Assembly: GCA_021775965.1 (NCBI GenBank)
Contig: JAJFGV010000105.1
Coordinates: 49,215-113,214 of the forward strand
Source: Alphaproteobacteria bacterium
GTDB taxonomy: Bacteria; Pseudomonadota; Alphaproteobacteria; Micavibrionales; Micavibrionaceae
Direction of reading: 5' to 3'
DNA: 64,000 nt
Positions 9,908-18,458 of the stretch are shown piece after piece. The first letter of the stretch is position 1, and each line of letters starts with the position of its first letter. The translations under genes and the position numbers were made by a program. The notes beneath the pieces were generated by a model, which had not been told where the DNA came from, did no database searches, and saw only the letters and a list, made by a program, of their open reading frames with translations.

Positions 9908-10654
9908 ATGACCTTAAAAATTCCTAAAATCATCGGCCACAGAGGCTGCGCCGCTTACGCCCCGGAAAACACGCTGGAGGGGCTGCACACCGCCGCCGAT
10001 ATGGGTGTCGAGTGGGTGGAATTTGATGTAAAGTTAACCAAAGACCATATCCCTGTCCTGTTTCATGACGACACATTAGAGCGCACCACAAATGGCCACG
10101 GTCTTGTCGCTGAAACCACGTATGAAGATATCAAACAACTCGAAGCCGGAAGCTGGTTCGGCGACAGCTTCGCCGGCATTAAAATCCCGACACTGGAGGA
10201 AGCAATTGATGTTCTCATTGACCGCAATTTAGGACTGAACCTGGAAATAAAACCCTGCCCCGGTCGCGAAAAAGAAACAGCAGAAGTTGCACTGGATATA
10301 CTCTCACAATATTGGGACGATCATGAAAGATTGTTAATCTCCAGCTTTTCACATGTCAGCGTGGAAGTTGCCCGTGATATGGCGACGGACTGGTATCGTG
10401 ATCTTGTACTGCCGCCCGAGTGGCCCGAAAACTGGGCAGAACTCGCTGATTATCTGGATGTCTCCGCAATAGGGGTAGAGGGAAACAACTGCACACGTGA
10501 CCAAATTAATGAATTATTAGCCCTCAAAAAACCAATCATGGCCTATACGATTAACGATCCGGATCGTGCACGTTTGTTACAAAGCTGGGGCGTCGACAGC
10601 TTTTTCTCCGACGCCCCGGATGTGGTTAAGGATGGATTGCTGACGGTGCATTAA
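9908..10654 (+). CDS. ugpQ: Glycerophosphodiester phosphodiesterase
   Basis: The enzyme hydrolyses glycerophosphodiesters to glycerol-3-phosphate and an alcohol. The GDPD motifs are clear: IIGHRGCAAYAPENTLE (His11, Glu20, Asn21), VEFDVKLTKDHIPVLFHDD (Glu38, Asp40, His53) and LNLEIKP. It has no signal peptide, so it is the cytoplasmic UgpQ type of normal length (248). The start has no good Shine-Dalgarno sequence, and a palindromic repeat lies just upstream. Confidence 0.92.
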   Translation: MTLKIPKIIGHRGCAAYAPENTLEGLHTAADMGVEWVEFDVKLTKDHIPVLFHDDTLERTTNGHGLVAETTYEDIKQLEAGSWFGDSFAGIKIPTLEEAIDVLIDRNLGLNLEIKPCPGREKETAEVALDILSQYWDDHERLLISSFSHVSVEVARDMATDWYRDLVLPPEWPENWAELADYLDVSAIGVEGNNCTRDQINELLALKKPIMAYTINDPDRARLLQSWGVDSFFSDAPDVVKDGLLTVH

Positions 10655-10869
10655 GTACCGTTGGTTTCAAATCCCAGATGAGGGCCAGAAACCTCTGAGT
10701 GACCACTTTCTCCCACCACTTCATGGGCTGATTTCGCATTAAGTTCTTGTTGCGTATGGGGCACACTATTTCTTAATATTGAGTCCAATATTTGATCACC
10801 AATTTCTTCCCCTTGCTTCTTAAGCCCACCTTTATCGTTAAATAATGGTACTTGAGTTGACTCTGCCAT
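10651..10869 (-). CDS. Small hydrophilic protein of unknown function
   Basis: This 72-residue polar protein has no recognised domain, no cysteines and no membrane segment. The C-terminal half is rich in Gly, Ser, His and Glu and looks disordered. A strong AAGGAG ribosome-binding site sits 8-9 bases before the ATG, and a TTGACA-N17-TATGAA promoter lies about 60-90 bp upstream, so it is very likely expressed from its own unit. Its stop overlaps the ugpQ stop region from the opposite strand. It is one of several small stand-alone genes with strong promoters in this window. Confidence 0.7.
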   Translation of the reverse strand: MAESTQVPLFNDKGGLKKQGEEIGDQILDSILRNSVPHTQQELNAKSAHEVVGESGHSEVSGPHLGFETNGT

Positions 10870-10931
10870 TTTCTCTTCTCCTTGTAATTTTATTGCTCAA
10901 ATTGAACGTTTTGTGGTTTATATATTCTCAA

Positions 10932-10960
10932 TTCATAATATTATTGAAAATATCTGTCAA
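10932..10960 (-). promoter_or_regulatory. Sigma70 promoter of the 72-residue protein gene
   Basis: On the minus strand, a perfect TTGACA (10960-10955), 17 bp, then TATGAA (10937-10932). Confidence 0.65.
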
Positions 10961-11010
10961 GAAAAATCAGACAAGAGGCATAAAAATATGCATAAAAGCA
11001 ATAATATTAC

Positions 11011-11832
11011 TCAGGAACCGCTGCCATTCTTGGCTAATTCCTTGAGATTCTCATGTGGCGGCATGCCAACGGCGTTAAAGCCGCAATCAACGTAATGGGT
11101 TTCCCCCGTCACCGCACCGGATAAATCAGACAGCAGATACAAACTCGTCCCACCAAGCTCTTCCATCTCAACCGGACGCCGCAGCGGCGAAGTCAGTGTA
11201 TTATACTTAAACGTTGTCCGCGCACCACCAATCACCGCACCCGCTAATGTGCGCATCGGCCCGGCGGAAATCGCATTCACGCGCACACCGTCCGGCCCAA
11301 GATCAGCGGCCAAATACCGCACAGACGCCTCAAGTGCCGCTTTAGCCACACCCATGACATTATAATTTGGCATGACTTTTTCTGCGCCGTAATAAGTAAG
11401 CGTCACCGCGCTGCCACCTTCTTTCATTAAATCCTTCGCCCGGCGCATAACGGACGTAAAAGAGTAACAAGAGATATGCATGGTCTTGAGAAAGTTATCG
11501 AGCGTTGTATCAACGTAGCGCCCCTGCAGCTCATCTTTGTTTGAAAACGCAATCGCATGAACAACAAAATCCAGCGCTCCCCATTCTTTCTTGATCACCT
11601 CAAAAACGTTATCAAGATCCTCTTCCGACGATGCATCACAATCCAAAACGATGTTCGATCCTACACTTTCCGCCAACGGTTTTACGCGCTTTCCGAATGC
11701 ATCACCCTGATAGGTAAACGCAAGCTCAGCGCCCTGTTCATGAAGCGCTTTGGCCATACCCCAGGCAATGGAGTGGTCATTGGCAACCCCCATAATCAGG
11801 CCGCGTTTTCCTTTCATAAGATCATTCATCAT
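11011..11832 (-). CDS. fabI: Enoyl-ACP reductase (NADH) FabI
   Basis: FabI reduces trans-2-enoyl-ACP in the last step of each fatty acid elongation cycle. The SDR-type fold shows an N-terminal [11 protein letters not shown] nucleotide-binding loop and the catalytic Tyr147, Tyr157 and Lys164, equivalent to E. coli Tyr146, Tyr156 and Lys163. The length of 273 is normal. The start overlaps the end of fabB by 11 bases. The second Met codon is an equally possible start. It is the last gene of the fabA-fabB-fabI operon. Confidence 0.96.
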   Translation of the reverse strand: MMNDLMKGKRGLIMGVANDHSIAWGMAKALHEQGAELAFTYQGDAFGKRVKPLAESVGSNIVLDCDASSEEDLDNVFEVIKKEWGALDFVVHAIAFSNKDELQGRYVDTTLDNFLKTMHISCYSFTSVMRRAKDLMKEGGSAVTLTYYGAEKVMPNYNVMGVAKAALEASVRYLAADLGPDGVRVNAISAGPMRTLAGAVIGGARTTFKYNTLTSPLRRPVEMEELGGTSLYLLSDLSGAVTGETHYVDCGFNAVGMPPHENLKELAKNGSGS

Positions 11833-13042
11833 ATTTGCTCATGGCTAGCGTGCAATTCGTACCGCCAAAGCCAAATGAATTCGACAGAACCGTTTGATGC
11901 GTAACATCATCAATCCGTTCCTGCGCAATCGGCATGCCCTGCGCACCTTCATCCAGCGTCTCGATGTTAATGCTCGGCGCTACAAAATTATTTTGCATCA
12001 TCAGCAGACAATAAATTGCTTCCTGCACACCGGTCGCCCCCAGCGAATGGCCGGTCATCGATTTGGTTGCACTGATATGGGGAATGTCCTTGCCGTCAAA
12101 CACCTCACGGATCGCATTGAGCTCACCTATATCACCAACCGGCGTCGAAGTACCATGCGTATTGATATACGTCACCGGCGTTGTAACTGTCTCCAAAGCC
12201 TTTAACATCGCCCGTTTGCCACCCTCACCACTGGGTGCCACCATGTCATGGCCGTCCGATGTTGCGCCGTATCCTGTAATTTCACCATAAATTTTAGCCC
12301 CGCGCGCCTTGGCACGCTCCAGCTCTTCCAGAACCACAATACCGCCGCCGCCGGAAATAACAAAGCCATCACGATTGGCGTCATAGGCCCGCGCGGCCTT
12401 GTCCGGCGTGTCATTATATTTGGAACTCATCGCGCCCATCGCATCGAACAAAACCGAGAGCGTCCAATCCAGTTCCTCGCCACCGCCAGCAAACATCACA
12501 TCCTGCTTGCCCCACTGAATCTGCTCGGCTGCATTACCTATGCAATGCGCCGACGTTGAACACGCCGAAGAAATCGTATAGTTCACGCCTTTAATTTTAA
12601 AATTGGTTGAGGCCGTCGCCGATGTCGTTGAACACATCGCCTTGGGAACCGCAAACGGCCCTACACGTTTTGGCCCTTTCTCTCGCGCAATATCGGCAGC
12701 AGCCACCTGCGCCCGCGTCGATGGCCCGCCAGAGCCAACAACAATACCGGTACGCTCATTCGACACATCGCTTTCTTCCAGACCGGAGTCAGCAATCGCC
12801 TGCTCCATCGAAAGGTGAACATAACCCGCCGCATCGCCCATAAAACGCCAAAGGCGCTTATCTATAGCTTCGGCAAGATCAATGTCCGGCTTGCCGTGAA
12901 TTTGCGAGCGAAATCCCATCTCGGCATATTCCGGCGCCGCAACAATACCGCTGCGCCCAGCCTTCAGGGATTCCAGAACCGATGGAACATCATTTCCAAT
13001 GCAGGAGACAACCCCCATACCTGTGATCACAACGCGGCGCAT
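11822..13042 (-). CDS. fabB: Beta-ketoacyl-ACP synthase I (FabB)
   Basis: FabB condenses malonyl-ACP with acyl-ACP and is needed for unsaturated fatty acid elongation. The start chosen is the ATG at 13042 ([10 protein letters not shown]), which gives 406 residues, the E. coli FabB length, and has AAAGGAT upstream inside the end of fabA. The catalytic triad is Cys161 (SSACSTSAH), His296 (NTHGTST) and His332 ([10 protein letters not shown]). It lies 4 bp after fabA and overlaps fabI. Confidence 0.96.
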   Translation of the reverse strand: MRRVVITGMGVVSCIGNDVPSVLESLKAGRSGIVAAPEYAEMGFRSQIHGKPDIDLAEAIDKRLWRFMGDAAGYVHLSMEQAIADSGLEESDVSNERTGIVVGSGGPSTRAQVAAADIAREKGPKRVGPFAVPKAMCSTTSATASTNFKIKGVNYTISSACSTSAHCIGNAAEQIQWGKQDVMFAGGGEELDWTLSVLFDAMGAMSSKYNDTPDKAARAYDANRDGFVISGGGGIVVLEELERAKARGAKIYGEITGYGATSDGHDMVAPSGEGGKRAMLKALETVTTPVTYINTHGTSTPVGDIGELNAIREVFDGKDIPHISATKSMTGHSLGATGVQEAIYCLLMMQNNFVAPSINIETLDEGAQGMPIAQERIDDVTHQTVLSNSFGFGGTNCTLAMSKYDE

Positions 13043-13046
13043 ATAC

Positions 13047-13565
13047 TTATCCTTTAGAATTATCGAACAGGCCAACTTTCATATCTTTGGCCTCATAGAT
13101 CAGTTCACCATCGGCGAACATTTTGCCATCACCAACGCCCAGAACCAGCTTGCGGTTAATCAGACGCTTGATATCGACAACATATTTCACCAGCTTTGTT
13201 TCAGGTAGAACTTGCCCGGTTAATTTCAACTCGCCAAGGCCCAGCGCCCGGCCCGATCCCGGCGCCCCCGTCCAGCCCAGAAAGAACCCGGTGAGCTGCC
13301 ACAGCGCATCAAGACCCAGACAACCCGGCATCACCGGATCGCCCTGAAAATGACAGTCAAAAAACCAGATGTCGGGTTTGATATCGAATTCTGCCTCAAT
13401 CAGGCCTTTGCCATACTCACCACCTTCGGCAGAAACATTGGTGATGCGGTCGAACATCAACATCGGCGGCAGAGGCAATTGCGCATTGCCGGGGCCAAAT
13501 AACTTGCCCTCCCCACACTCAATAATGTCATCGTAGGAATAGCTGGGTTTTGGTTCGAAAGTCAT
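13047..13565 (-). CDS. fabA: 3-hydroxydecanoyl-ACP dehydratase/isomerase FabA
   Basis: FabA dehydrates 3-hydroxydecanoyl-ACP and isomerises the product, opening the anaerobic unsaturated fatty acid route. The active-site segment [13 protein letters not shown] gives His72, and CLGLDALWQ gives Asp86 (E. coli His70 and Asp84). The ATG at 13565 makes a 172-residue protein that aligns with the E. coli N-terminus. The upstream ATG at 13592 would begin only a few bases after the predicted transcription start and lacks a ribosome site, although it cannot be excluded. It is the first gene of fabA-fabB-fabI. Confidence 0.95.
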   Translation of the reverse strand: MTFEPKPSYSYDDIIECGEGKLFGPGNAQLPLPPMLMFDRITNVSAEGGEYGKGLIEAEFDIKPDIWFFDCHFQGDPVMPGCLGLDALWQLTGFFLGWTGAPGSGRALGLGELKLTGQVLPETKLVKYVVDIKRLINRKLVLGVGDGKMFADGELIYEAKDMKVGLFDNSKG

Positions 13566-13602
13566 AACTTGCTTCACATCTGCTGTGGTCATTACAGAGT
13601 GA

Positions 13603-13631
13603 TTTATACGAGGTTATGAAAGGGCGTTCAA
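13603..13631 (-). promoter_or_regulatory. Sigma70 promoter of fabA-fabB-fabI
   Basis: On the minus strand, TTGAAC (13631-13626), 17 bp, then TATAAA (13608-13603). The predicted transcript start near 13597 supports the downstream fabA start codon. Confidence 0.65.
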
Positions 13632-13635
13632 GGGC

Positions 13636-14610
13636 TTAAACAGACAGAGCTTCCTGTTCCAAACAGATAAATTTATAGGTTTCTGTCATCGCCGCCATGG
13701 CCAGGGGTTTCGCGATGGCGGGCTCCAGCTCGGGAAGCGCTCCACCGGCAGCCACAGCGACCATTCGGCCAGCCGCTTTGGCGCAGGCCACAGCCTGCTC
13801 ATACGGATTATCCAGACGAATAGCCTGAAAAAAACTTGTGCAATACGGCTCCATGGCGTTTGTCAGGCTCACGGGCGCATTGATCGGAATATCATTGGCC
13901 GGCAAGCCAAAGCGCCAGTCACTGCCCGCGGGAACGCCCAAACGAATAGCCTCCTGCGTCATAACATAGGCCACCTGATCGAGGTTTTCCGGGATATCTG
14001 CCCCCATAAAGAACATACAGCTCTCTGTATTCATAGACGTCGCCAGACGCCGGCCGGCTACACCGCTTAAGCTCGCCACACAATCACCGAGGCACCAGCC
14101 TTCTTTAGCCACTTTTTTCTCAATAACGATGTCACATAATTCCTGCGCCGCAATTTCATAGCTCATACACCGCGTCACGCATTCAATCAAAAGCCGTAGG
14201 GATTCAGAGCGCGGCTGGCCATCTTCTTCCCAGCTGACCAATATATTATGAACAATAACCAGCACCAGATCATGGAATTCAAACACACAATCCAGCCATT
14301 CCTCGAAAAAGCCCCGCGCAGCATGACGGCCGCGCTCGGTCTCAAAATCTATAATATGCGCCGGTGGCAAAGCTTTGGCGGCCAATGGCCCGGCGGACGG
14401 CCCACAATCCAGCATCCGTGAAAGCCGGTTCAAACTGGCCTGCATGGTTTCATCTGGCTCATCAAAAATCAGATACGTTTCGACCAAAACGCCAGCCATA
14501 TGCTGGATCACCTGCATGGCATCGGTGCCCCGCTCCGGGTCCGTGGCCAGATCAATCAACCCGGCATAAAGACGGGCCCCCATTTCTGGTTTGTTGGTCA
14601 GTGCAAACAT
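13636..14610 (-). CDS. Hypothetical protein, 324 residues
   Basis: I do not recognise a family. The protein is soluble, helix-rich and Ala/Met-rich, with no signal peptide. It has several cysteines (for example EGWCLGDCVASL and NTESCMFFMG) but no regular metal-binding spacing. The stop lies about 70 bases before the fabA start and just upstream of the fabA promoter, so it is a separate unit on the same strand. Codon use resembles the neighbours, so it looks native. Upstream of its start are two DnaA-box-like sequences. Confidence 0.75.
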   Translation of the reverse strand: MFALTNKPEMGARLYAGLIDLATDPERGTDAMQVIQHMAGVLVETYLIFDEPDETMQASLNRLSRMLDCGPSAGPLAAKALPPAHIIDFETERGRHAARGFFEEWLDCVFEFHDLVLVIVHNILVSWEEDGQPRSESLRLLIECVTRCMSYEIAAQELCDIVIEKKVAKEGWCLGDCVASLSGVAGRRLATSMNTESCMFFMGADIPENLDQVAYVMTQEAIRLGVPAGSDWRFGLPANDIPINAPVSLTNAMEPYCTSFFQAIRLDNPYEQAVACAKAAGRMVAVAAGGALPELEPAIAKPLAMAAMTETYKFICLEQEALSV

Positions 14611-14646
14611 AATGTCTAATTTCTTGAAAAACCTACCCGCAGGGAC

Positions 14647-14667
14647 TGTGGATAAGCTTGTGGAAAA
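14647..14667. other. Two tandem DnaA-box-like sequences beside an AT-rich tract
   Basis: TGTGGATAA (14647-14655, complement of the consensus TTATCCACA) and TGTGGAAAA (14659-14667, one mismatch) form 12-bp-spaced direct repeats. An A/T-only stretch follows near 14730-14757. This could be a DnaA-regulated promoter region or part of an origin, but two boxes are weak evidence. Confidence 0.35.
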
Positions 14668-14765
14668 AGTGCCGAATCAACGACCTAACAAGAGTAAGCG
14701 AATTCGGGACTCGCGTAAACAACACAAATATATTTTTTATTAAATATTATTATTTACATAGAAAT

Positions 14766-14795
14766 TTGACAGGGCACCCTTAAAAGTGGTAATTT
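14766..14795 (+). promoter_or_regulatory. Sigma70 promoter of the 40-residue protein gene
   Basis: TTGACA (14766-14771), 18 bp, then TAATTT (14790-14795). The predicted start lies about 35 bases before the small coding region. Confidence 0.6.
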
Positions 14796-14836
14796 TAAGC
14801 AACTTAATAATAAAACAAACAAGAAAGAAGATCTAA

Positions 14837-14959
14837 ATGGGACAAGAACCCTCATCACTTGGTGCCGTTTTTGGTCTTGCCGCCCTTACGCTTGCCTTCG
14901 CAGGCCCTGCCTTCCTGTTTGCTGTGCCTCTTGCTGGTTTATCTATAGAACCTCACTAA
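14837..14959 (+). CDS. 40-residue hydrophobic small protein
   Basis: The ATG at 14837 opens a 40-codon frame that stops at 14959. The product is polar for about 8 residues, then hydrophobic (GAVFGLAALTLAFAGPAFLF and onward), and ends SIEPH. It would span the membrane once, or twice as a hairpin. A perfect TTGACA -35 with a good -10 and a purine-rich GAAG site precede it, and a minus-strand gene converges 7 bp after it. No family is recognised. Confidence 0.55.
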   Translation: MGQEPSSLGAVFGLAALTLAFAGPAFLFAVPLAGLSIEPH

Positions 14960-14966
14960 TAATCCC

Positions 14967-15473
14967 CTACTCAACCACTTCGCCCTCATAAACACCCCAA
15001 ATCGCCGCTCTATTCACCCATCCTTTATAGCCAGCCGCCTCAAGCCGGCACCAGCCCCCTTCACAGGACTCCACCGATGCCACCACCTGAGGCTCCATAT
15101 ATGCCACCAACCGCGCATTTTCATCCGGTTTACGGCGCACAGAGGCTTGCTCTTGCCCCTGAATAAGAGCCATACGCCGCCCGGACAGCAAAGATTGATG
15201 CACCCAGCCCTCATCGCCCTCAAAATCCCTGATTTTTCGCCAGGTATCAAATTCGAGGACAATTTCGACCGGCAGGCCCTTTTTATGATATTCCCACTTG
15301 ATCGGGAACTGCGCCCCCGGCCCGGCCCGCACAAACACTTTATCCGAAGCCAGCGAAACAAAGCGCGGCAAAGGGTAATTGGTGGAGCGAAAAGCGTCTT
15401 TTTCCTCTGCCTGCAATACATGAGGAAAAAGCGATAAAGCCATAAAAATTAAAAGAAAAATACGAATGATCAT
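14967..15473 (-). CDS. Exported SH3-domain protein
   Basis: The start at 15473 gives a typical signal peptide (MIIRIFLLIFMALSLF, cleavage near VLQA), so the protein is periplasmic. Two bacterial SH3-like segments follow: one around FVSLASDKVFVRAGPGAQFP with GDEGWVHQSLL, and one around ASVRRKPDENARLVAYM with GWCRLEAAGYKGWVNR. Such modules usually bind peptidoglycan or its peptides. The longer frame back to 15530 would hide the signal peptide. It converges with the 40-residue protein gene. Confidence 0.8.
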   Translation of the reverse strand: MIIRIFLLIFMALSLFPHVLQAEEKDAFRSTNYPLPRFVSLASDKVFVRAGPGAQFPIKWEYHKKGLPVEIVLEFDTWRKIRDFEGDEGWVHQSLLSGRRMALIQGQEQASVRRKPDENARLVAYMEPQVVASVESCEGGWCRLEAAGYKGWVNRAAIWGVYEGEVVE

Positions 15474-15543
15474 TTTTTGTACCCAAACCCTAACATCTTG
15501 TAATATAACGGCCTGAACAGGAATTGCCAAAGGAATATAAAAC

Positions 15544-15572
15544 TTGACAAAAAAGGAAATTTTTCCTATTAT
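15544..15572 (+). promoter_or_regulatory. Near-consensus sigma70 promoter upstream of dusA
   Basis: TTGACA (15544-15549), 17 bp, then TATTAT (15567-15572). The spacer contains the palindrome AGGAAATTTTTCCT, which could be an operator. The leader to dusA is about 80 nt. Confidence 0.65.
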
Positions 15573-15656
15573 GGAGGCTTGAATTTAAGAAAAAACAAAG
15601 AGGCCGGGCCCCTCCCCCCAAAATTTACGAACGAAAAGAAGGACCACTAAAACACA

Positions 15657-16802
15657 ATGAATAACAAAGAGTTACATACTAATTTCGAAACACACCCCCC
15701 CCACATCTCTGTGGCCCCAATGATGGACTGGACCGACCGGCATTGCCGGTACTTCCTGCGCCTGATCGCGCCGCATGTACGACTTTACACCGAAATGGTC
15801 ACGACGGGCGCGCTGATCCATGGGGACAAAGATCGTTTCCTGCGCTTTGATGAAGCTGAACATCCGATCGCCCTGCAACTTGGCGGCTCAAACCCTGACG
15901 ACCTCGCCACCTGTGCCAAAATGGGCGAGAACTATGGCTATGACGAGATTAACCTCAATTGTGGCTGCCCTTCGGACCGTGTGCAAAGCGGAGCCTTCGG
16001 CGCTTGCCTGATGAAAGAGCCGAAGACAGTCGCCGCTTGCGTTGAAGCCATGGCCAAAACCGTCAATATTCCCGTCACCATCAAATGCCGCATTGGGATT
16101 GATAACGACTATGATTTTGAATTTCTTGATAACTTTGTAAGCGAAGTTGCAAATAAGGGCTGCGGGACTTTCATTATCCACGCCCGCAAAGCCTGGCTAA
16201 AAGGCCTCAGCCCAAAAGAAAACAGAGAAGTGCCCGCGCTCGATTATAAGCGCGTTAAAGAAATTAAGCTGAAACACCCTGATCTAAATATAATTGTGAA
16301 TGGTGGTGTCAAAACAACAGACGACATCAACACCCTCCTCCGTCATCCCGTTGGCGAGGTGTCTTCACCTCGCTTAAACAAACGGGATCCATATGCCAGC
16401 GGTAAAACCGCTGTCTTTTCTGGATCCCCGCTGTACAAATCCGCTAAAGCGGATCGCGGGGATGACAGCGTGGGTTTCGATGGCGTCATGATCGGTCGCG
16501 AAGCTTACCAAAATCCATATTTTCTAACTGAGATCGAAAAAGAAATATTTAACAATCAAAATACCCTGACCCGTGAAGACATCGCCATGGCCATGGTTCC
16601 TTATATCCAAGAACAAATGGAGCGCGACAACGTCCCCCTCAAATCCATGACCCGCCACATGATCGGTCTGTTTCACGGCCAACCCGGCGGCCGTGCCTGG
16701 CGTCAAGCCCTCAGCACCCTACCCTATGAACCAGACGCAAAAGCCGATATCATTCTTAAGGCGCTGGAGACGCGCCAAACCCATACCCGCAAAGCAGCTT
16801 AA
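15657..16802 (+). CDS. dusA: tRNA-dihydrouridine synthase DusA with an in-frame repeat insertion
   Basis: DusA reduces U20/U20a in tRNA using FMN. The TIM barrel shows VAPMMDWTDRHCR, the catalytic-Cys segment INLNCGCPSDRVQSGAFGA, HARKAWLKGLSPKENR and NGGV, all typical of DusA. The length of 381 exceeds the usual 330-345 or so because residues about 229-270 are encoded by a 125-bp palindromic repeat lying between DINTLLRH and the family motif FDGVMIGREAYQNP. The frame is kept, and the insert falls in a helix-to-strand loop of the barrel. The gene is followed by two unknown genes in the same direction. Confidence 0.93.
   Translation: MNNKELHTNFETHPPHISVAPMMDWTDRHCRYFLRLIAPHVRLYTEMVTTGALIHGDKDRFLRFDEAEHPIALQLGGSNPDDLATCAKMGENYGYDEINLNCGCPSDRVQSGAFGACLMKEPKTVAACVEAMAKTVNIPVTIKCRIGIDNDYDFEFLDNFVSEVANKGCGTFIIHARKAWLKGLSPKENREVPALDYKRVKEIKLKHPDLNIIVNGGVKTTDDINTLLRHPVGEVSSPRLNKRDPYASGKTAVFSGSPLYKSAKADRGDDSVGFDGVMIGREAYQNPYFLTEIEKEIFNNQNTLTREDIAMAMVPYIQEQMERDNVPLKSMTRHMIGLFHGQPGGRAWRQALSTLPYEPDAKADIILKALETRQTHTRKAA
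16342..16466. repeat. Palindromic GTCAT...ATGAC repeat inside dusA
   Basis: This 125-bp element begins GTCATCCCG and ends GGGGATGAC. It contains three hairpins: GCGAGGTG/CACCTCGC, CAGCGG/CCGCTG and ATCCGC/GCGGAT. An outer CCCGTT/AACGGG pair and two GGATCC copies are also present. It is translated in frame as about 42 extra residues of DusA. Confidence 0.85.
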
Positions 16803-16804
16803 AA

Positions 16805-17860
16805 ATGAGAGAATGGCAGGGACTAGATCAAGAACAATCCATTGAATTCATAAAAGCCGTCGCCTCGGATGATGATCTCATCCTTTTCGAGCCGTCATTG
16901 TGCGAGGTTTACACTTTACCCTTGTCCTTTTACGAAGGGTATTCGCTCTATCGGATCGTCAATAAATATATGATCCCGCATTTGATCCTCGATTACCTCA
17001 GCAATGGCGAAGATCATCATTATCTTGATGGCTCCGATCAGGCTTTCCACAATCTCAACGCCAAACGTGCGCTAAGTCTGGGGCAAAACAACGCGCTCGA
17101 TTATCTCGATCTTTATATCTCCTATGTCTATGAACGCGGCCATAGCCTTGTGTTTCCAGACGATCCTGAAAGCACGGTAAGTTTTGATGAAGCCGCGCAG
17201 GAATATACAATTTCAGTGCCGCTTATCTATCACGATAAAACTGTGCAAGGCGAAGCCGCCGTCAAACAAAACGGAGCCATCACTTTAAACGCCCCCGTAA
17301 AAGCGTCTTTCCTGCATGAACTAAAACCGCATACGGACATTCCTTACCGCCACCCAAACGAGGAACAAATCACTGAGCAAAGTATTGCCATTCTTTCTGA
17401 ATCTGAAGCGGGACGAAATCTACTCAAGCTAAAAGACGAACACAGCGTCGAAATCCGCGTTCTCAGCTCTCCCAATTATCACGGCATTATTACCAATGAT
17501 CTTGTCATTTACCTTGTCATTCCCGCCGCCGAACAAGGCGCAAAGTTTTTTCAGGCCCTCGTTTTAACCTATGCTCTGCGCGATGTTCAGCAAATTTCCG
17601 GCGGCTATCTCCATCCACATCCAAGCATTGATAAAGAAGAATACCTCACCGCCAATTACGGCAAAAATCTGGATATGATTTCCGAGATGTGCAAAGTCGT
17701 CGCCGAATTTGAAGAAGCCAATGCCCCCGGCGCGCTGGCCGCTCTGAAGAGAATGGGATTGGGAATTGTTTTTGATGCCTATAAAAACGGGATTCAAGGT
17801 GATGCCTTGATGGAGGTTTATATCGAGGCCCTCGAAAAAGATGGTACAATAAAAAAATGA
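16805..17860 (+). CDS. Hypothetical protein, 351 residues
   Basis: I cannot assign a family. It is an acidic soluble protein beginning REWQGLDQEQ, with no signal peptide or transmembrane segment. The C-terminal half (about 215-290) has a hydrophobic strand pattern (GIITNDLVIYLVIP, then FFQALVLTYALRDVQQ) suggesting an alpha/beta domain. It starts 2 bp after dusA, so it is cotranscribed, and it overlaps the next small gene by an ATGA. Codon use is like the neighbours. Confidence 0.8.
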   Translation: MREWQGLDQEQSIEFIKAVASDDDLILFEPSLCEVYTLPLSFYEGYSLYRIVNKYMIPHLILDYLSNGEDHHYLDGSDQAFHNLNAKRALSLGQNNALDYLDLYISYVYERGHSLVFPDDPESTVSFDEAAQEYTISVPLIYHDKTVQGEAAVKQNGAITLNAPVKASFLHELKPHTDIPYRHPNEEQITEQSIAILSESEAGRNLLKLKDEHSVEIRVLSSPNYHGIITNDLVIYLVIPAAEQGAKFFQALVLTYALRDVQQISGGYLHPHPSIDKEEYLTANYGKNLDMISEMCKVVAEFEEANAPGALAALKRMGLGIVFDAYKNGIQGDALMEVYIEALEKDGTIKK

Positions 17861-18090
17861 GAAGCTTCATGACATGGCGCGGCCCGGGCCACACTTACGA
17901 TTACCCGAGCGCCTCCAGTAAAAAAATGAGCAGGGCTCACCAAATGTCGCGCTGGCTGCCATTTAAGGATGAACCGATGGCCTATACTATCATGGCACCC
18001 GGCGCTAAAAACCAGAGCGGCCAGTCATGGGAAGCTGTTCATGCCGGCGTTAAATCCGCCGCGATCTCGGATAATTTCAGGAAAAGTTAG
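17857..18090 (+). CDS. Small basic hypothetical protein
   Basis: This 77-residue polar protein shares a 4-base ATGA overlap with the upstream gene, a sign of translational coupling. It contains no recognisable domain, no Cys and few hydrophobic residues. The segment RGPGHTYDYPSASSKKMS looks disordered. The stop overlaps the convergent sufA stop by 4 bases. The tight packing supports it as real, but the coding signal is modest. Confidence 0.5.
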   Translation: MRSFMTWRGPGHTYDYPSASSKKMSRAHQMSRWLPFKDEPMAYTIMAPGAKNQSGQSWEAVHAGVKSAAISDNFRKS

Positions 18091-18452
18091 TCTTCTGTTT
18101 TTTGTGCTGGTTTCTCAACCTGAAACGATTCACCACACCCACACCGCCCGGTTTCATTCGGATTAACAAAATCAAAACGCGAATTACCAAGCTCATCTGT
18201 AATGTAATCAACGGTCGTACCAAACAACATCCACGAATAGATCTTTGGAATGTAAATCGCCGCCCCCTCGTGTTCAAAGCACTCATCACCACTCAAATCC
18301 TCATCGCTTTTGATGTATTCCAGCTTGTAGCTATTACCCGAGCAGCCTGTTGTTTTGACCGTCAGACGCAAACCGGCAATACCCTCCTCCTTAGAAAGGA
18401 GACCCTTTATCTGCCCGGCGGCTTTCTCTGTGATTTGAATGGGACTACTCAT
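18087..18452 (-). CDS. sufA: A-type Fe-S cluster carrier SufA
   Basis: A-type carriers receive Fe-S clusters from the SufBCD scaffold and pass them to apoproteins. The three conserved cysteines are present: Cys37 (TTGCSGNSY), Cys104 and Cys106 (GRCGCGESF). The 121 residues are a normal length. It is the last gene of the suf operon, 6 bp after sufT. ErpA-like function is an alternative, but the operon context favours SufA. Confidence 0.93.
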   Translation of the reverse strand: MSSPIQITEKAAGQIKGLLSKEEGIAGLRLTVKTTGCSGNSYKLEYIKSDEDLSGDECFEHEGAAIYIPKIYSWMLFGTTVDYITDELGNSRFDFVNPNETGRCGCGESFQVEKPAQKTED

Positions 18453-18458
18453 AATTCC

